Notes under the pieces: model-generated | Told to the model about the DNA's origin: nothing | The model's database searches: none | What the model saw: the letters and a program-made list of their open reading frames with translations, nothing else | Shown: positions 19,867-29,121 of the stretch, in pieces | How the letters are laid out: each line of letters starts with the position of its first letter | Numbering within the stretch: the stretch's first letter is position 1 | Made by a program: the position numbers and the translations under genes | Source: CAYWWY01 sp964462525 | GTDB taxonomy: Bacteria > Thermotogota > Thermotogae > MWEM01 | Length of the DNA: 64,000 bases | Assembly (NCBI GenBank): GCA_964462525.1 | Contig: CAYWWY010000009.1 | Span: 30,951 to 94,950, forward strand | Direction: 5' to 3'

Positions 19867-20919
19867 TTACAGCAATGCCGATGAGATCTGTATGAGCGTC
19901 AGGCTTTCCATATCTCCACGCGAATAAAAAGCCCGGTACCATTGAAGGGTCTTTTCCAAGCTTTGTTCGATGGACCATCTCGGGTGCCATGGGAGGTAAG
20001 CCAACGCTTTGGAAATATCGAGTCGCAATTGGGGCGCTTCAAAGGGTTGTTTCTTTTGTTCTACTTCATAATGACCGGTTCCCCACATGTGAATCGCCCT
20101 CTGAACAATCGTTTCCACCGGTACGGCATCATCTTGCTTCGGGCCAAAATTCCAAGCTTGGGCATATGTCTGTCCATCCTCGTACAAGGCTTTTCCCAAA
20201 AGGAGATATCCGGATAGAGCTTCTAATACATGCTGCCAGGGTCTGGTGGATTGCGGATTCCGAAGTCTGATGGGTTCATTGGCTGAAAGGCTTCGGACAA
20301 TATCGGGAATTAGTCGGTCTGGGGCCCAGTCGCCCCCTCCGATTACATTTCCCGCGCGTGCGCTCGCAACAGCCGTATCGGTATCCTGAAAATAGGAACA
20401 ACGATAAGCCGTGGTGACCAATTCGCTGCATGCTTTGCTCGAACTGTATGGATCATGGCCGCCCAACGGATCGATTTCCCGATATCCCCAGAGTTGATTT
20501 CGGTTTTCATAACATTTATCGGAGGTTATGTTGACAACCGCTCGAATGGCCGGATGCGTGCGGATGGAATCAAGAAGATTGACCGTTCCCATGATGTTGG
20601 TTTCGAAGGTATCTTTTGGCTGCTGATAAGAAAGACGAACGATGGGTTGAGCAGCCAGATGGAAAATCAGATCCGGTTGAAAGGATTCAATAGCAGAATT
20701 CAATCGATCCCCATCCCGAATGTCGCCAATCATATGATTCATGCGCGTTGCCAGTGAAAGGATTTCAAAGATGCTAGGACATGTGTTGGGATCCAGGGCG
20801 TATCCCATTACATCCGCCCCCATCGATAGGAGCCACATGCTGAGCCATGTTCCTTTAAATCCTGTATGGCCCGTAACAAAGACGCGTTTTCCTTTGTAGA
20901 ATGAGGTTAGGGTACTCAT
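19867..20919 (-). CDS. rfbG: CDP-glucose 4,6-dehydratase
   Basis: 350-residue short-chain dehydrogenase/reductase converting CDP-D-glucose to CDP-4-keto-6-deoxy-D-glucose. Motifs: VTGHTGFKGTWLSMWLL (NAD binding), FHLAAQPIVRLSY, NITSDKCYENR and the catalytic YSSSKACSE, where YxxxK is replaced by the family's YSSSK. RARAGNVIGGGDWAPDRLIPD is characteristic of RfbG. It is last in the dideoxyhexose cassette and overlaps the epimerase gene by 4 bases. In pathway order its enzyme acts second, after RfbF. Confidence 0.95.
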   Translation of the reverse strand: MSTLTSFYKGKRVFVTGHTGFKGTWLSMWLLSMGADVMGYALDPNTCPSIFEILSLATRMNHMIGDIRDGDRLNSAIESFQPDLIFHLAAQPIVRLSYQQPKDTFETNIMGTVNLLDSIRTHPAIRAVVNITSDKCYENRNQLWGYREIDPLGGHDPYSSSKACSELVTTAYRCSYFQDTDTAVASARAGNVIGGGDWAPDRLIPDIVRSLSANEPIRLRNPQSTRPWQHVLEALSGYLLLGKALYEDGQTYAQAWNFGPKQDDAVPVETIVQRAIHMWGTGHYEVEQKKQPFEAPQLRLDISKALAYLPWHPRWSIEQSLEKTLQWYRAFYSRGDMESLTLIQISSALL

Positions 20920-21470
20920 TGGCAGCCTTCCTTCCGAAAGGGGCTCTCAAATTCGGCAAAAGGCAGAAACCTTTGATCCCGATCCGATATGATCGGTTCT
21001 AAAACATCCCACGAGTACCCGAAAGAGTTCCATAGAATCCCCGTATCGTAAGCGGGCGAATGGACCGATGTGGTCAGATAACAGACGAGGGTTTCCGGTT
21101 CCAGCGACAAAAACCCATGTGCCATTCCAGCAGGGATGAATAAAGCTGTGCGATTGGATTCCGACAATGCGATTTCAAAAAAAGAACCATAGGTCTTGTA
21201 ATCCTTTCGGAGATCAAGAACAACATCAGTGATCGAACCCTTAAGGACGAAAACCAATTTGTCATGATGAAAAGGGGGGAGTTGAAAGTGCATGCCCCGG
21301 AGTGTATTTGGACCCGATCGGGAGGCGAAAAATTCGTGGAATTCCGGATGGATGCCCTGTTCATGGAATACTCCCGAATGATACGTCTTCGTAAAGGATC
21401 CGCGGGTATCGCTCGAATAAAAGGTTTCGATCACGACCAAACCATCAAACTCTGTTTGGAAACATTTCAT
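20916..21470 (-). CDS. RmlC-like nucleotide-sugar 3,5- or 5-epimerase
   Basis: 184-residue cupin of the dTDP-4-dehydrorhamnose epimerase family. Catalytic-type residues are visible: the His in LRGMHFQLPP, the Lys in HHDKLVFVLKG and the Tyr in TLVCYLTT; FIPAGMAHGFLSL is a family signature. In this cassette it more probably acts on a CDP-4-keto sugar, as AscE does when it epimerises C5 in ascarylose biosynthesis, than on a dTDP sugar. It overlaps both neighbours by 4 bases. Confidence 0.87.
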   Translation of the reverse strand: MKCFQTEFDGLVVIETFYSSDTRGSFTKTYHSGVFHEQGIHPEFHEFFASRSGPNTLRGMHFQLPPFHHDKLVFVLKGSITDVVLDLRKDYKTYGSFFEIALSESNRTALFIPAGMAHGFLSLEPETLVCYLTTSVHSPAYDTGILWNSFGYSWDVLEPIISDRDQRFLPFAEFESPFRKEGCQ

Positions 21471-22417
21471 GATGATTCATCGCCTTTCTGTTTTGCGGTG
21501 GATTGCAACCAATCAATGGTTCTCCGCAATGCCTCCGCAAAGGGAATTTGAGATCTCCAACCAAGAATCGAATTGGCTTTCAAAGGATTTGCGCATGCAT
21601 AAGCGATTTCCTTTGGGGCATCGGATCCCCAGGACACTGCCACCGGTTTGTGCAATAAGCCTTCAATTGCTGAAGCGATCTGCCTCAGGGAATGGGTTTT
21701 TCCGGTTCCGATATTGAATGTTTGATAGGGGAGATCCGCAGTATGAATGGTATTGGCTGCCATCAAAAAGGCATTCGCCACATCCTCGCTGTACACATAA
21801 TCCCACTGTTGGGTACCAGAAGAATGGACCTCGATCGCTTCTCCAGACATAGCGGCTTGGATCATCGAAGGGATGATTTTTCGGGGGCGGTCATACGGTC
21901 CAAAAGGTGCAAACAGCTTGAGCGTCATGGCAGTGATCCCATAATGGATTGCGAAATACTTGAGAATCTCTTCGAAGGATATTTTTGTGCTTGCGTAAAA
22001 ATTATACGGGTTTATCGGATGAGTCTCATCGATTTTGATTCTGCTATGAAGATCATACTCAAAAAAGGTGCCGGTATTAATGAAAAAGCGTGTTTGACTG
22101 CTGGCCATCGCCTGCATGAGAAGAGCGGGAAATTCGATATTGGCTCGAATCATCCGCTTTGAGTCTTCATCAGAATGCTGTTTCACATAGTCGGTGGCCA
22201 GGTGGATCACCAGATCGATCTTTTTGTCCAAAAACAACCGATCCAGCGTTGTCCTTCCTTCAACTACTACCTCCCAGCGGTCAACGGGAAATTGATCCAA
22301 AAACGCAATCTTCGAAGTAGGGCGAACATAGAGAATGACATGATGGTTTTCTCTGATCAGCGATGGTACGAGGGTTTTCCCGAGAAACCCAGTTCCCCCA
22401 GTGAGCAATATGGTCAT
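21467..22417 (-). CDS. NAD-dependent epimerase/reductase for a CDP-dideoxyhexose
   Basis: 316-residue extended SDR enzyme with ILLTGGTGFLGKTLVPSL (Rossmann), a YASTK catalytic pair (NFYASTKISFEE) and the late DYVYSEDVANAFL. Most like RfbJ/RfbS/AscF-type synthases that reduce or epimerise the final CDP-3,6-dideoxy-4-ketohexose. The ATG at 22417 overlaps the rfbF stop by 4 bases; a TTG 15 bases upstream is in frame but less likely. Exact stereochemistry cannot be read from sequence. Confidence 0.82.
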   Translation of the reverse strand: MTILLTGGTGFLGKTLVPSLIRENHHVILYVRPTSKIAFLDQFPVDRWEVVVEGRTTLDRLFLDKKIDLVIHLATDYVKQHSDEDSKRMIRANIEFPALLMQAMASSQTRFFINTGTFFEYDLHSRIKIDETHPINPYNFYASTKISFEEILKYFAIHYGITAMTLKLFAPFGPYDRPRKIIPSMIQAAMSGEAIEVHSSGTQQWDYVYSEDVANAFLMAANTIHTADLPYQTFNIGTGKTHSLRQIASAIEGLLHKPVAVSWGSDAPKEIAYACANPLKANSILGWRSQIPFAEALRRTIDWLQSTAKQKGDESS

Positions 22418-23187
22418 GACCAAACTTGCCAAGGAGCCTGATTGGTTTCCCAGAGTCGTTCCAATTCATTTTTGTCTCGCAGGGTATCCATCGGTTTCCA
22501 AAACCCCTCGTGCCGGTATGCAACCAGTTGGCCTTCGTCGGCCAGTTGTTCCATGGGCGCCCGTTCCCAGATGGATTGATCGGAATCAATCAATGAGAAA
22601 ACGGAAGGTTCCAGGACAAAAAAACCACCATTGATCCATGATCCATCGCCCGCAGGTTTTTCGACAAACTCTTCAACTACGCCTGTTTCGTTGATATGCA
22701 ATGATCCAAAGCGGCCCATGGGTTTAACAGCCGTGACGGTAGCAGCTTTTCCATGAGTTCTGTGAAATTGAAGCAGCCGATCGATTGGAATATCACCCAC
22801 GCCATCCCCATAAGTGAGCATGAATGGATCATTCCCCACAAAGCTCTGGATTCGCTTTATCCGTCCGCCTGTATTCGTGTGCAGTCCCGTGTCTACCAAA
22901 GTGACCTTCCAGGGATCGCTCTTCGAGTTATGGATGGATGTGGATCCGCACGATAGATCGACAGTAATATCACTCATGTGTTCAAAATAGTGCAGGAAGT
23001 ACTCCTTAATTACATATCCCATATACCCAAGACAAATCACATATTCTTGAAACCCATAGTGTGCATACATTTTCATAATGTGCCAAAGAATCGGTTTTCC
23101 TCCGATTTCCACCATAGGTTTGGGTTTTCGCTCCGTTTCTTCGCTCAGACGGGTACCGAACCCTCCTGCCAAAAGGACAACCTTCAA
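22414..23187 (-). CDS. rfbF: Glucose-1-phosphate cytidylyltransferase
   Basis: 257-residue nucleotidyltransferase that makes CDP-glucose from CTP and glucose-1-phosphate, committing carbon to CDP-dideoxyhexoses. The N-terminus LAGGFGTRLSEETERKPKPM carries the triphosphate loop with the ERKPKPM typical of RfbF. Other marks are YGDGVGDIP (metal-binding Asp), FVEKPAGDGSWINGGFF and FWKPMDTLRDKN near the end. It overlaps rfbH and the SDR gene by 4 bases on each side. Confidence 0.96.
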   Translation of the reverse strand: MKVVLLAGGFGTRLSEETERKPKPMVEIGGKPILWHIMKMYAHYGFQEYVICLGYMGYVIKEYFLHYFEHMSDITVDLSCGSTSIHNSKSDPWKVTLVDTGLHTNTGGRIKRIQSFVGNDPFMLTYGDGVGDIPIDRLLQFHRTHGKAATVTAVKPMGRFGSLHINETGVVEEFVEKPAGDGSWINGGFFVLEPSVFSLIDSDQSIWERAPMEQLADEGQLVAYRHEGFWKPMDTLRDKNELERLWETNQAPWQVWS

Positions 23188-24527
23188 TATGCTCCCTCCC
23201 TTTTCTCAGAGACGGTTTTGCGTTGGTGGATGGGTTTTTCCACAAATGTTTTTATTGTATCCACCATATAATCGACCATTTCATCGGTGATTCCGGGATA
23301 AACGCCAATGAAGAAGGTATGATTCATGATTGCATCGGTGTTCTTTAGATTCCCAAATGTGCGGTAATTGGTTTCCTGATAAGCGGGTTGACGCGCCAGA
23401 TTGCCACCAAACAGCATGCGGGTCATAATCATGTTGGCTTCCAGGTGCGAGATAATATCGTTTCGAGAAAATGGGGCCTGTGGTTTTACCGTAATCGGAA
23501 ACGCAAACCAAGAAGGATCAGAATGAGGTGTGGGTATTGGTAGGACAAGCTGGTCAGATACAGAATGAAGACCATCCTTCAGCCTTTGAAAGTTGTGTTT
23601 CCGTCTTTCGATAAACCATGGAAGTTTTTTGAGTTGGGCAAGGCCAATAGCGGCTTGGAAGTCGGTTATTTTCAGATTATACCCTACATGGGAGTACACA
23701 TACTTATGGTCATACCCAAAAGGTAGAGTGCCATGCTGTTGGGCAAACCGTTGACCACAGCTGTTGGAGGCGCCCGGATCGCAGAAGCAATCTCGGCCCC
23801 AATCTCGGAAGGACCGAACGAGCTTTTCCCATTCAGAGGAGCGGGTCAAAACTGCGCCCCCTTCTCCCATAGTCATATGATGCGCAGGAAAAAAGCTAAC
23901 TGTTGCCATTTCCCCAAAAGTTCCCACAAGTCTGTCCTGAAATCGGCTCCCCACAGCATCGCAGCAATCTTCGATCAGAAAGAGACCGTACCGATTCGCC
24001 AAGGCTCCAATTCCATCAAGGTCGAATGGATTGCCCAGCGTATGGGCAAGGATGATGGCTTTTGTACGGGGCGTAATGGCTCCCTCTACTTCGTCTCCAA
24101 TTGCGTTGTATGTTCCAATATCAATGTCCACAAAGACTGGGGTCAACTGATTCTGGATGATGGGATTGACCGTGGTCGGAAACCCCGCTGCAACCGTGAT
24201 CACTTCATCACCAGGAACGGCGCGGCGATGCCCCAGAAGAGGGGAGGTAATGGCTGAAAGGGCCAACAAATTGGCTGATGACCCAGAATTGGTCAGTAAA
24301 CAGCTCTTCAAACCAAAAAAGTCTGAAAATGAAGACTCAAAGGCATCGGTAAACCGTCCAGAGGTAAACCACCCATCCAATGCGGCTTCGGTTGCATTGA
24401 TGATTTCTTCTTCATCGATAACTCGGGCCGCAAAAGGAATTGGAGTGATTCCCGGAATGAACTCCTTTTTCGGTTGAGATTGAACATACGCTTGTACGGA
24501 ACGGAGAATCGATTCTCTTGAACCCAT
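23184..24527 (-). CDS. rfbH: CDP-4-keto-6-deoxyglucose 3-dehydratase (E1)
   Basis: 447-residue PMP-dependent 2Fe-2S enzyme removing the C3 hydroxyl of CDP-4-keto-6-deoxyglucose. The aminotransferase fold has the usual Lys replaced by His in FFPAHHMTMGEGG (about 216-217), diagnostic of E1. The cluster cysteines C189, C247, C249 and C257 match the known C-x57-C-x-C-x7-C spacing exactly. The start at 24527 has GGAGGTG upstream and gives normal family length; upstream in-frame codons are AT-rich and unlikely. It overlaps rfbF by 4 bases. No E3 (RfbI/AscD) reductase is present in the window, so the electron donor must be elsewhere. Confidence 0.95.
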   Translation of the reverse strand: MGSRESILRSVQAYVQSQPKKEFIPGITPIPFAARVIDEEEIINATEAALDGWFTSGRFTDAFESSFSDFFGLKSCLLTNSGSSANLLALSAITSPLLGHRRAVPGDEVITVAAGFPTTVNPIIQNQLTPVFVDIDIGTYNAIGDEVEGAITPRTKAIILAHTLGNPFDLDGIGALANRYGLFLIEDCCDAVGSRFQDRLVGTFGEMATVSFFPAHHMTMGEGGAVLTRSSEWEKLVRSFRDWGRDCFCDPGASNSCGQRFAQQHGTLPFGYDHKYVYSHVGYNLKITDFQAAIGLAQLKKLPWFIERRKHNFQRLKDGLHSVSDQLVLPIPTPHSDPSWFAFPITVKPQAPFSRNDIISHLEANMIMTRMLFGGNLARQPAYQETNYRTFGNLKNTDAIMNHTFFIGVYPGITDEMVDYMVDTIKTFVEKPIHQRKTVSEKREGAY

Positions 24528-24540
24528 AAGCACCTCCGGT

Positions 24541-25740
24541 TCACTCGTTTTTTTTGAATGAAATTTTATTGGCATTGAATATAATTTTAAATATAATGTA
24601 AAAATAAATAACACTGAAAACAAATATCATAGCAAACAAGAAAATAAAAGTATAAAAGATTGTTTTCAGTATAGATGATTTGAGCAAAACAGAGTGAAAA
24701 GATATTTCGATTGCCAATATCGTTGAAACGACACCCAACGGAACCAAGAAGAAGATCGATTGAAAAATGAACAGAGAAGACACAACAAGAGAAAACAACA
24801 ACGTGCCAAGGGAGATGGCCATATACTCATGGAGAAGATAATAAGGAATTCCATGGGTCAGCCAGTTAATCCTCTGACGAATAAACCCTTTGAAGGTTTC
24901 TGGAGCTCTTTCATGCGCAAAAAGCGTATAAAAATACTCGATCCGTTGCGTTCTCTCTTTTATCTTTTTGAATAGATAATGGTCATCGCTAATGGCTGTT
25001 TTATGGTAGGAAAAGCCGCTGACAACCGATTGTCGAACAATATACCCTGACCCTGCAAACACCCACGGCTGCAATCGGAGAACCTTCAACCCCATCTCCA
25101 TCCACTCATCGACTTCAGCAAGTCGATAGGTGAACAGCGGTTTTTGATCATTTCTTCGAGCAAAGTGGAGCACATCAATTTCTTGGGAAATCATTGCGCT
25201 GATTGCTTTGCGAAAATCCTCCCACTCAATTATGGTATCCGCATCAATGTCCACGAAAAAATCCGTATCAACAGTTTGAAACGCATGTTCCCGGGCCAAT
25301 CCTTTGGGGTGAACAAAGATTTCTTTTTTGGGGAGTTTGCGGATGGTCAACCGATCACCAAACAGTTTTTGCGCTTCCATCAACAATTCGTAGGTATTAT
25401 CGGTTGAGTAATTGTCATACACAACCATGTGCACATTTGCGGGAAATTGCATATAATGATGAATTGTCTGCTGAATGGTCGTATTTTCGTTGAAACACAC
25501 GGAAAAAACGCATATTTTCTGCGATTGATCCATATGGTCTACAGCATAAGCGGATTTTTCGGCTCGTATTTTCTTCACGAGGCGGGAAGTCATGATCCAA
25601 AGGATGCTCAGAAAAACGACGATGGCAAAAATGGCCGAAGCCAATGGATGGTTGTAACGAGTGAACGCGCATAAAAGGATGGATAAGGCGCTGATCGCAA
25701 GTTGACCGATCGCTTTGATTCGAATCTGTTTCACCAGCAA
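24541..25740 (-). CDS. Membrane family 2 glycosyltransferase
   Basis: 399-residue enzyme, probably adding a sugar to a cell-surface glycan. Two N-terminal membrane helices (about 12-50) precede a GT-A domain (about 75-300) with VYDNYSTDNTYELL, the metal-binding DIDAD, SDDHYLFKK and RQRINWLTHG (a QxxRW-like acceptor motif). Three or so C-terminal helices follow in an AT-rich tail. The start is uncertain: TTG 25740 or GTG 25734, both after AGGGGG. It is 13 bases above rfbH and is the likely user or partner of the dideoxyhexose nucleotide. Confidence 0.85.
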   Translation of the reverse strand: MLVKQIRIKAIGQLAISALSILLCAFTRYNHPLASAIFAIVVFLSILWIMTSRLVKKIRAEKSAYAVDHMDQSQKICVFSVCFNENTTIQQTIHHYMQFPANVHMVVYDNYSTDNTYELLMEAQKLFGDRLTIRKLPKKEIFVHPKGLAREHAFQTVDTDFFVDIDADTIIEWEDFRKAISAMISQEIDVLHFARRNDQKPLFTYRLAEVDEWMEMGLKVLRLQPWVFAGSGYIVRQSVVSGFSYHKTAISDDHYLFKKIKERTQRIEYFYTLFAHERAPETFKGFIRQRINWLTHGIPYYLLHEYMAISLGTLLFSLVVSSLFIFQSIFFLVPLGVVSTILAIEISFHSVLLKSSILKTIFYTFIFLFAMIFVFSVIYFYIIFKIIFNANKISFKKNE

Positions 25741-25774
25741 AGACCCCCTCTATCTTGAACCCAAGTGGGCAAAA

Positions 25775-26914
25775 CTAAAACCCGATCATTGCTTTGCGCA
25801 AACGGCCGGGGATTTTCTGGGCTGCGGTTCCGATGGCATAGGGTACATAAAGACCGGAACCCACTAAAATCAAAATGCGGAAAAAAGAATGAAACGGAAA
25901 CCCAAATAAACGTTCGATGGCCATAAGAATAAACCATTGAAAGGGCAAATGCAACAAAAAGATTAACAGCGAGTGTTTGCCAAACCGCATGAGCCATCGG
26001 TGCCACGCGGTTGAAAATCCGCTTGCCATCCTTTCTGTTTGACGGATTACAAAACGCATGATGATAATAAGAAAGACCAATCCAAAGAGAAAACCGGACA
26101 AGGTAAATTGGTCGATGACCAATACCCCGCCCCATTTTCGGAGCAAAAACACCAGTTCAAAGGAACCAAAAGCCCACAAGATCAGGAACAGAAAGGGTTC
26201 AAGCCGCGTTTTTTTTGGAAGCACTCCAGTTTTTTTCGCGCCAAGATAAAAGCCTAAATAGAAGGCAAACCCCCAAGCGATCGGGTTGGGATAGATAAAA
26301 GCGCTCATGAATGGGAGGGGGATTTTTTCGGGTGGGGCTATCCAGAGGATTAGCGTAATGACAGTCAAAAAACCCGCATGAAAAAACAGCAAAAAATTAG
26401 TGGTTTTCCATAATTGACCATCCGATTGATGTCGAATCCGGTAAGCATACCATTGGAAAAAGAGATAAATGCCCAGAAAATAGTATTGCCAACTGATCGT
26501 AAAACTGCCCATCGAAGCAATGTATTGGATCAACATGGGCAAGTTCTCATAAAGACCCTGTCCGGTAAATGGATACCAAAAGGGTTCTTTCAGGATATGG
26601 TAGAGGATAAAAGAAATGGTGGCCCAGAAGAGATACGGGTAGAGGATGTTTGTCACACGCTGGATCACCTGAGTCCGAGCAATTCGCTTTTTCTTCAACC
26701 CTTGACCGTACCCCATTAAAACAACGAAGAAGAACACGCAAGGGGCAGTGAGCTTTCCAAAGATCCCTGCAACGATTTGCTCCGAAAGCGGGAGATTATC
26801 AATAATTAAGGCAATGGAATGACCAAGGACAACCATTGAGATGGCCAATCCTCGCAACATTGTTTGCGCCCCGAGACTCAGCACTCTGGGTTGGGTGATT
26901 GTTGTATCGTTCAT
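25775..26914 (-). CDS. Acyltransferase 3 family membrane protein
   Basis: 379-residue integral membrane protein with about ten hydrophobic helices. It belongs to the acyltransferase 3 (OafA-like) family: the N-terminal TMLRGLAISMVVLGHSIAL holds the conserved His, and there is a C-terminal HSLLIFLLHLPFQW. Such enzymes O-acetylate surface polysaccharides. The start at 26914 follows GGAGGAAAAG. The setting above the glycosyltransferase and rfb genes supports a role in surface glycan decoration. Confidence 0.82.
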   Translation of the reverse strand: MNDTTITQPRVLSLGAQTMLRGLAISMVVLGHSIALIIDNLPLSEQIVAGIFGKLTAPCVFFFVVLMGYGQGLKKKRIARTQVIQRVTNILYPYLFWATISFILYHILKEPFWYPFTGQGLYENLPMLIQYIASMGSFTISWQYYFLGIYLFFQWYAYRIRHQSDGQLWKTTNFLLFFHAGFLTVITLILWIAPPEKIPLPFMSAFIYPNPIAWGFAFYLGFYLGAKKTGVLPKKTRLEPFLFLILWAFGSFELVFLLRKWGGVLVIDQFTLSGFLFGLVFLIIIMRFVIRQTERMASGFSTAWHRWLMRFGKHSLLIFLLHLPFQWFILMAIERLFGFPFHSFFRILILVGSGLYVPYAIGTAAQKIPGRLRKAMIGF

Positions 26915-26969
26915 ATCATCTTTTCCTCCAGTGGTTATGCGCGCCAATCCATATTCCCTTTTTTTGTGA

Positions 26970-27842
26970 TCAATGGATGGGCAGGATAAAGAGGAAGGTA
27001 AACCCCACGGAGAATCCTTGAGATCCAAAAGTGATGCCGATCTCTGGGTCCGGAGGAGAAATCCGAATGGAGTACCCCACAAAACTTTTCATAACGAAAT
27101 TTGGGGTATCCCAGATGTACTCCAAACCGATCCCGATCAGGCTGTTCGGATACAATGGAAACCATTCGTACGTATACCGTACATCATCATCAATACCGGT
27201 AAAGGCTCTCCAAGAACTCATTTGAAATCGGTATTCCCCCATCAGACGAAGGAAAGGATTCACCAATCCTTCAATGCCCATACCTACGTATGTTTGACCG
27301 ATTTCCTGCGATTCGCCCGCAGGATCCGCTATCAAGAACTGAGGGGACACAAGAATGTTGTACCCTGCAGAAAAACGTAAGGGAGGAAGCGACTTTTTCA
27401 AAACCATATTCATCGTATACGATTCAATAAATGGTCGACTTTGCGATCCTTGCAAGGATAAGGGAACCATCACGGAAATGCTGAACTCAGGCCATATCAG
27501 TTGCTCGGGTAGGCTGAAATACCCCCCCAACCACGGCCAGCTTCCGATAAGCGTCAGATCGCCTGGAAGTCCCGCTTTGATCCCAATTGAACCAGGGATT
27601 ATAGCCAAGCCTTCTGTATCGGGTGATATGCGGCTTAAGTTATCTACATCCGCAAAAGAGCCGACGAAAAACTCGATCTGCAAAGGGCGCGGACTCCGAT
27701 AATCGTAAGTGAATGAAAAGGGCAGCATCGGGTTCATCGTCTGTAGGGCGTTAATATGGGATTCGATCTGATCATCCTGAGCGCAAACAACGGAAATCAT
27801 CAGAACAAAAAGTACCAAGAACACACCGCGCGGGTTTTTCAT
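26970..27842 (-). CDS. Exported protein, possible outer-membrane beta-barrel
   Basis: 290 residues starting with a clear signal peptide (KNPRGVFLVLFVLMISVVCA|QDD). The mature part alternates aromatic, glycine and polar residues in short strand-like runs (SAGYNILVSPQFLI, RLMGEYRFQMSSW, FVGYSIRI), as in outer-membrane barrels, but does not end in Phe. No family recognised. ATG 27842 has AAAGGA 9 bases upstream. It lies between DUF1015 and the acyltransferase gene in the long co-directional run. Confidence 0.7.
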   Translation of the reverse strand: MKNPRGVFLVLFVLMISVVCAQDDQIESHINALQTMNPMLPFSFTYDYRSPRPLQIEFFVGSFADVDNLSRISPDTEGLAIIPGSIGIKAGLPGDLTLIGSWPWLGGYFSLPEQLIWPEFSISVMVPLSLQGSQSRPFIESYTMNMVLKKSLPPLRFSAGYNILVSPQFLIADPAGESQEIGQTYVGMGIEGLVNPFLRLMGEYRFQMSSWRAFTGIDDDVRYTYEWFPLYPNSLIGIGLEYIWDTPNFVMKSFVGYSIRISPPDPEIGITFGSQGFSVGFTFLFILPIH

Positions 27843-27876
27843 TGAAACTGTCCTTTCATTCTTTCCCGATGCCGGG

Positions 27877-29121
27877 TTAATCAATCCGGTGGATAATCAA
27901 TCCGCTTTTGAGTTTGGGTTCAAACCATGTGGATTTCGGCGGCATTACTTGCTCTGCGTCAGCCACATTCAATAATTCCTCCATGGAAGTGGGAAACAGG
28001 GAAAATCCGATGTCGGCATTATGGTCCACTTCATCTTGGAGTGCTTTCAACCCTCGGATGCCTCCAATGAAGGAAATGCGGGAATCAGTGCGGGGATCTT
28101 CAATTCCCAATACAGGGTTGAGCAAGTGATTCTGAAGGATCGCTACATCAAGAGATAGGATAGGGTCAGATTCATCAACAATGGCCTCTTTGCCCTTTAA
28201 ACAAAACCACTTGCCTTGGCAATACATGCCGAATTCATGCCGATTCTGTGGTGAATAAGGACTGTGAGGCGCGGCATGAACGGTGAAACTTTCGGTAATC
28301 CGGTTGATCAATCCCTCAAAGCTCCATCCATTCAATCCTTTAATAATCCGATTGTAGTCCAGGATTTTTAAGTGCGTGTGGGGGAACGCAACCGCCATAA
28401 AAAAGTTATATTCTTCGGAGCCATTATGTTTCGGATTTTTGGAGGCCATTATGTTGCAGACACGGGAAGAAGAAGCGGCCCGATGATGACCATCAGCAAT
28501 ATACAACTCAGGAATCTCCCGAAAAAACGTAACAATGCGTTCAACCTCTTGGGGGTTTCGAATAATCCACAAAAGATGGCGGGCTTCCTCCGAATCGGTG
28601 AAGTCATAATCAACCTCCCTTTGTGTAAGGGACTCGATCAATTCGTCGGTATTTTCCTTGGATCGAAAAGCCAGGAACACTTGCCCTGTTTGCGCTCCAG
28701 TCGTGAGGATGTGGTTGACACGATCGTCCTCCTTATCCTTACGGGTAAACTCGTGCTTTTTGATCCGATTCTTTTCGTATTCACGAACAGAAAAACACCC
28801 CCCAAAGCCTGTCTGCGTCCTCCCCTGCCAGATTTGCCGATACAAAAACAAAACCGGTTCATCTTCTTGGACCAACACCTGATCGGAGATGAATCGTTCC
28901 AGATTCTCTTTGGCTTTTGCATAAATTTTCGGGTCGTACGGATGGGTCTCTTTGGGTAAATCCACTTCCGATTTGATCACATGCAAAAACGATAGAGGTT
29001 TGTCTTGTGCTTCTGTTCTTGCCTCGTCAGAACTGATGACATCATACGGTTTTGAAGCTACGTCGGCGCCATGCTCTTTTTTCGGGCGCAAAGCGCGAAA
29101 TGGACGAATCAGTGCCATCAT
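27877..29121 (-). CDS. DUF1015 family protein
   Basis: 414-residue member of the conserved DUF1015 family (IRPFRALRP at the start, KPYDVISSDEAR, IADGHHRAASS and NHLLNPVLGIEDPRTD). The family is widespread and biochemically uncharacterised; ADGHHR looks like a metal or active site. It starts at adjacent ATG codons (29121/29118) after GGGAGG and overlaps the cNMP-binding-like gene by 4 bases, so the two are probably translationally coupled. Confidence 0.9.
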   Translation of the reverse strand: MMALIRPFRALRPKKEHGADVASKPYDVISSDEARTEAQDKPLSFLHVIKSEVDLPKETHPYDPKIYAKAKENLERFISDQVLVQEDEPVLFLYRQIWQGRTQTGFGGCFSVREYEKNRIKKHEFTRKDKEDDRVNHILTTGAQTGQVFLAFRSKENTDELIESLTQREVDYDFTDSEEARHLLWIIRNPQEVERIVTFFREIPELYIADGHHRAASSSRVCNIMASKNPKHNGSEEYNFFMAVAFPHTHLKILDYNRIIKGLNGWSFEGLINRITESFTVHAAPHSPYSPQNRHEFGMYCQGKWFCLKGKEAIVDESDPILSLDVAILQNHLLNPVLGIEDPRTDSRISFIGGIRGLKALQDEVDHNADIGFSLFPTSMEELLNVADAEQVMPPKSTWFEPKLKSGLIIHRID

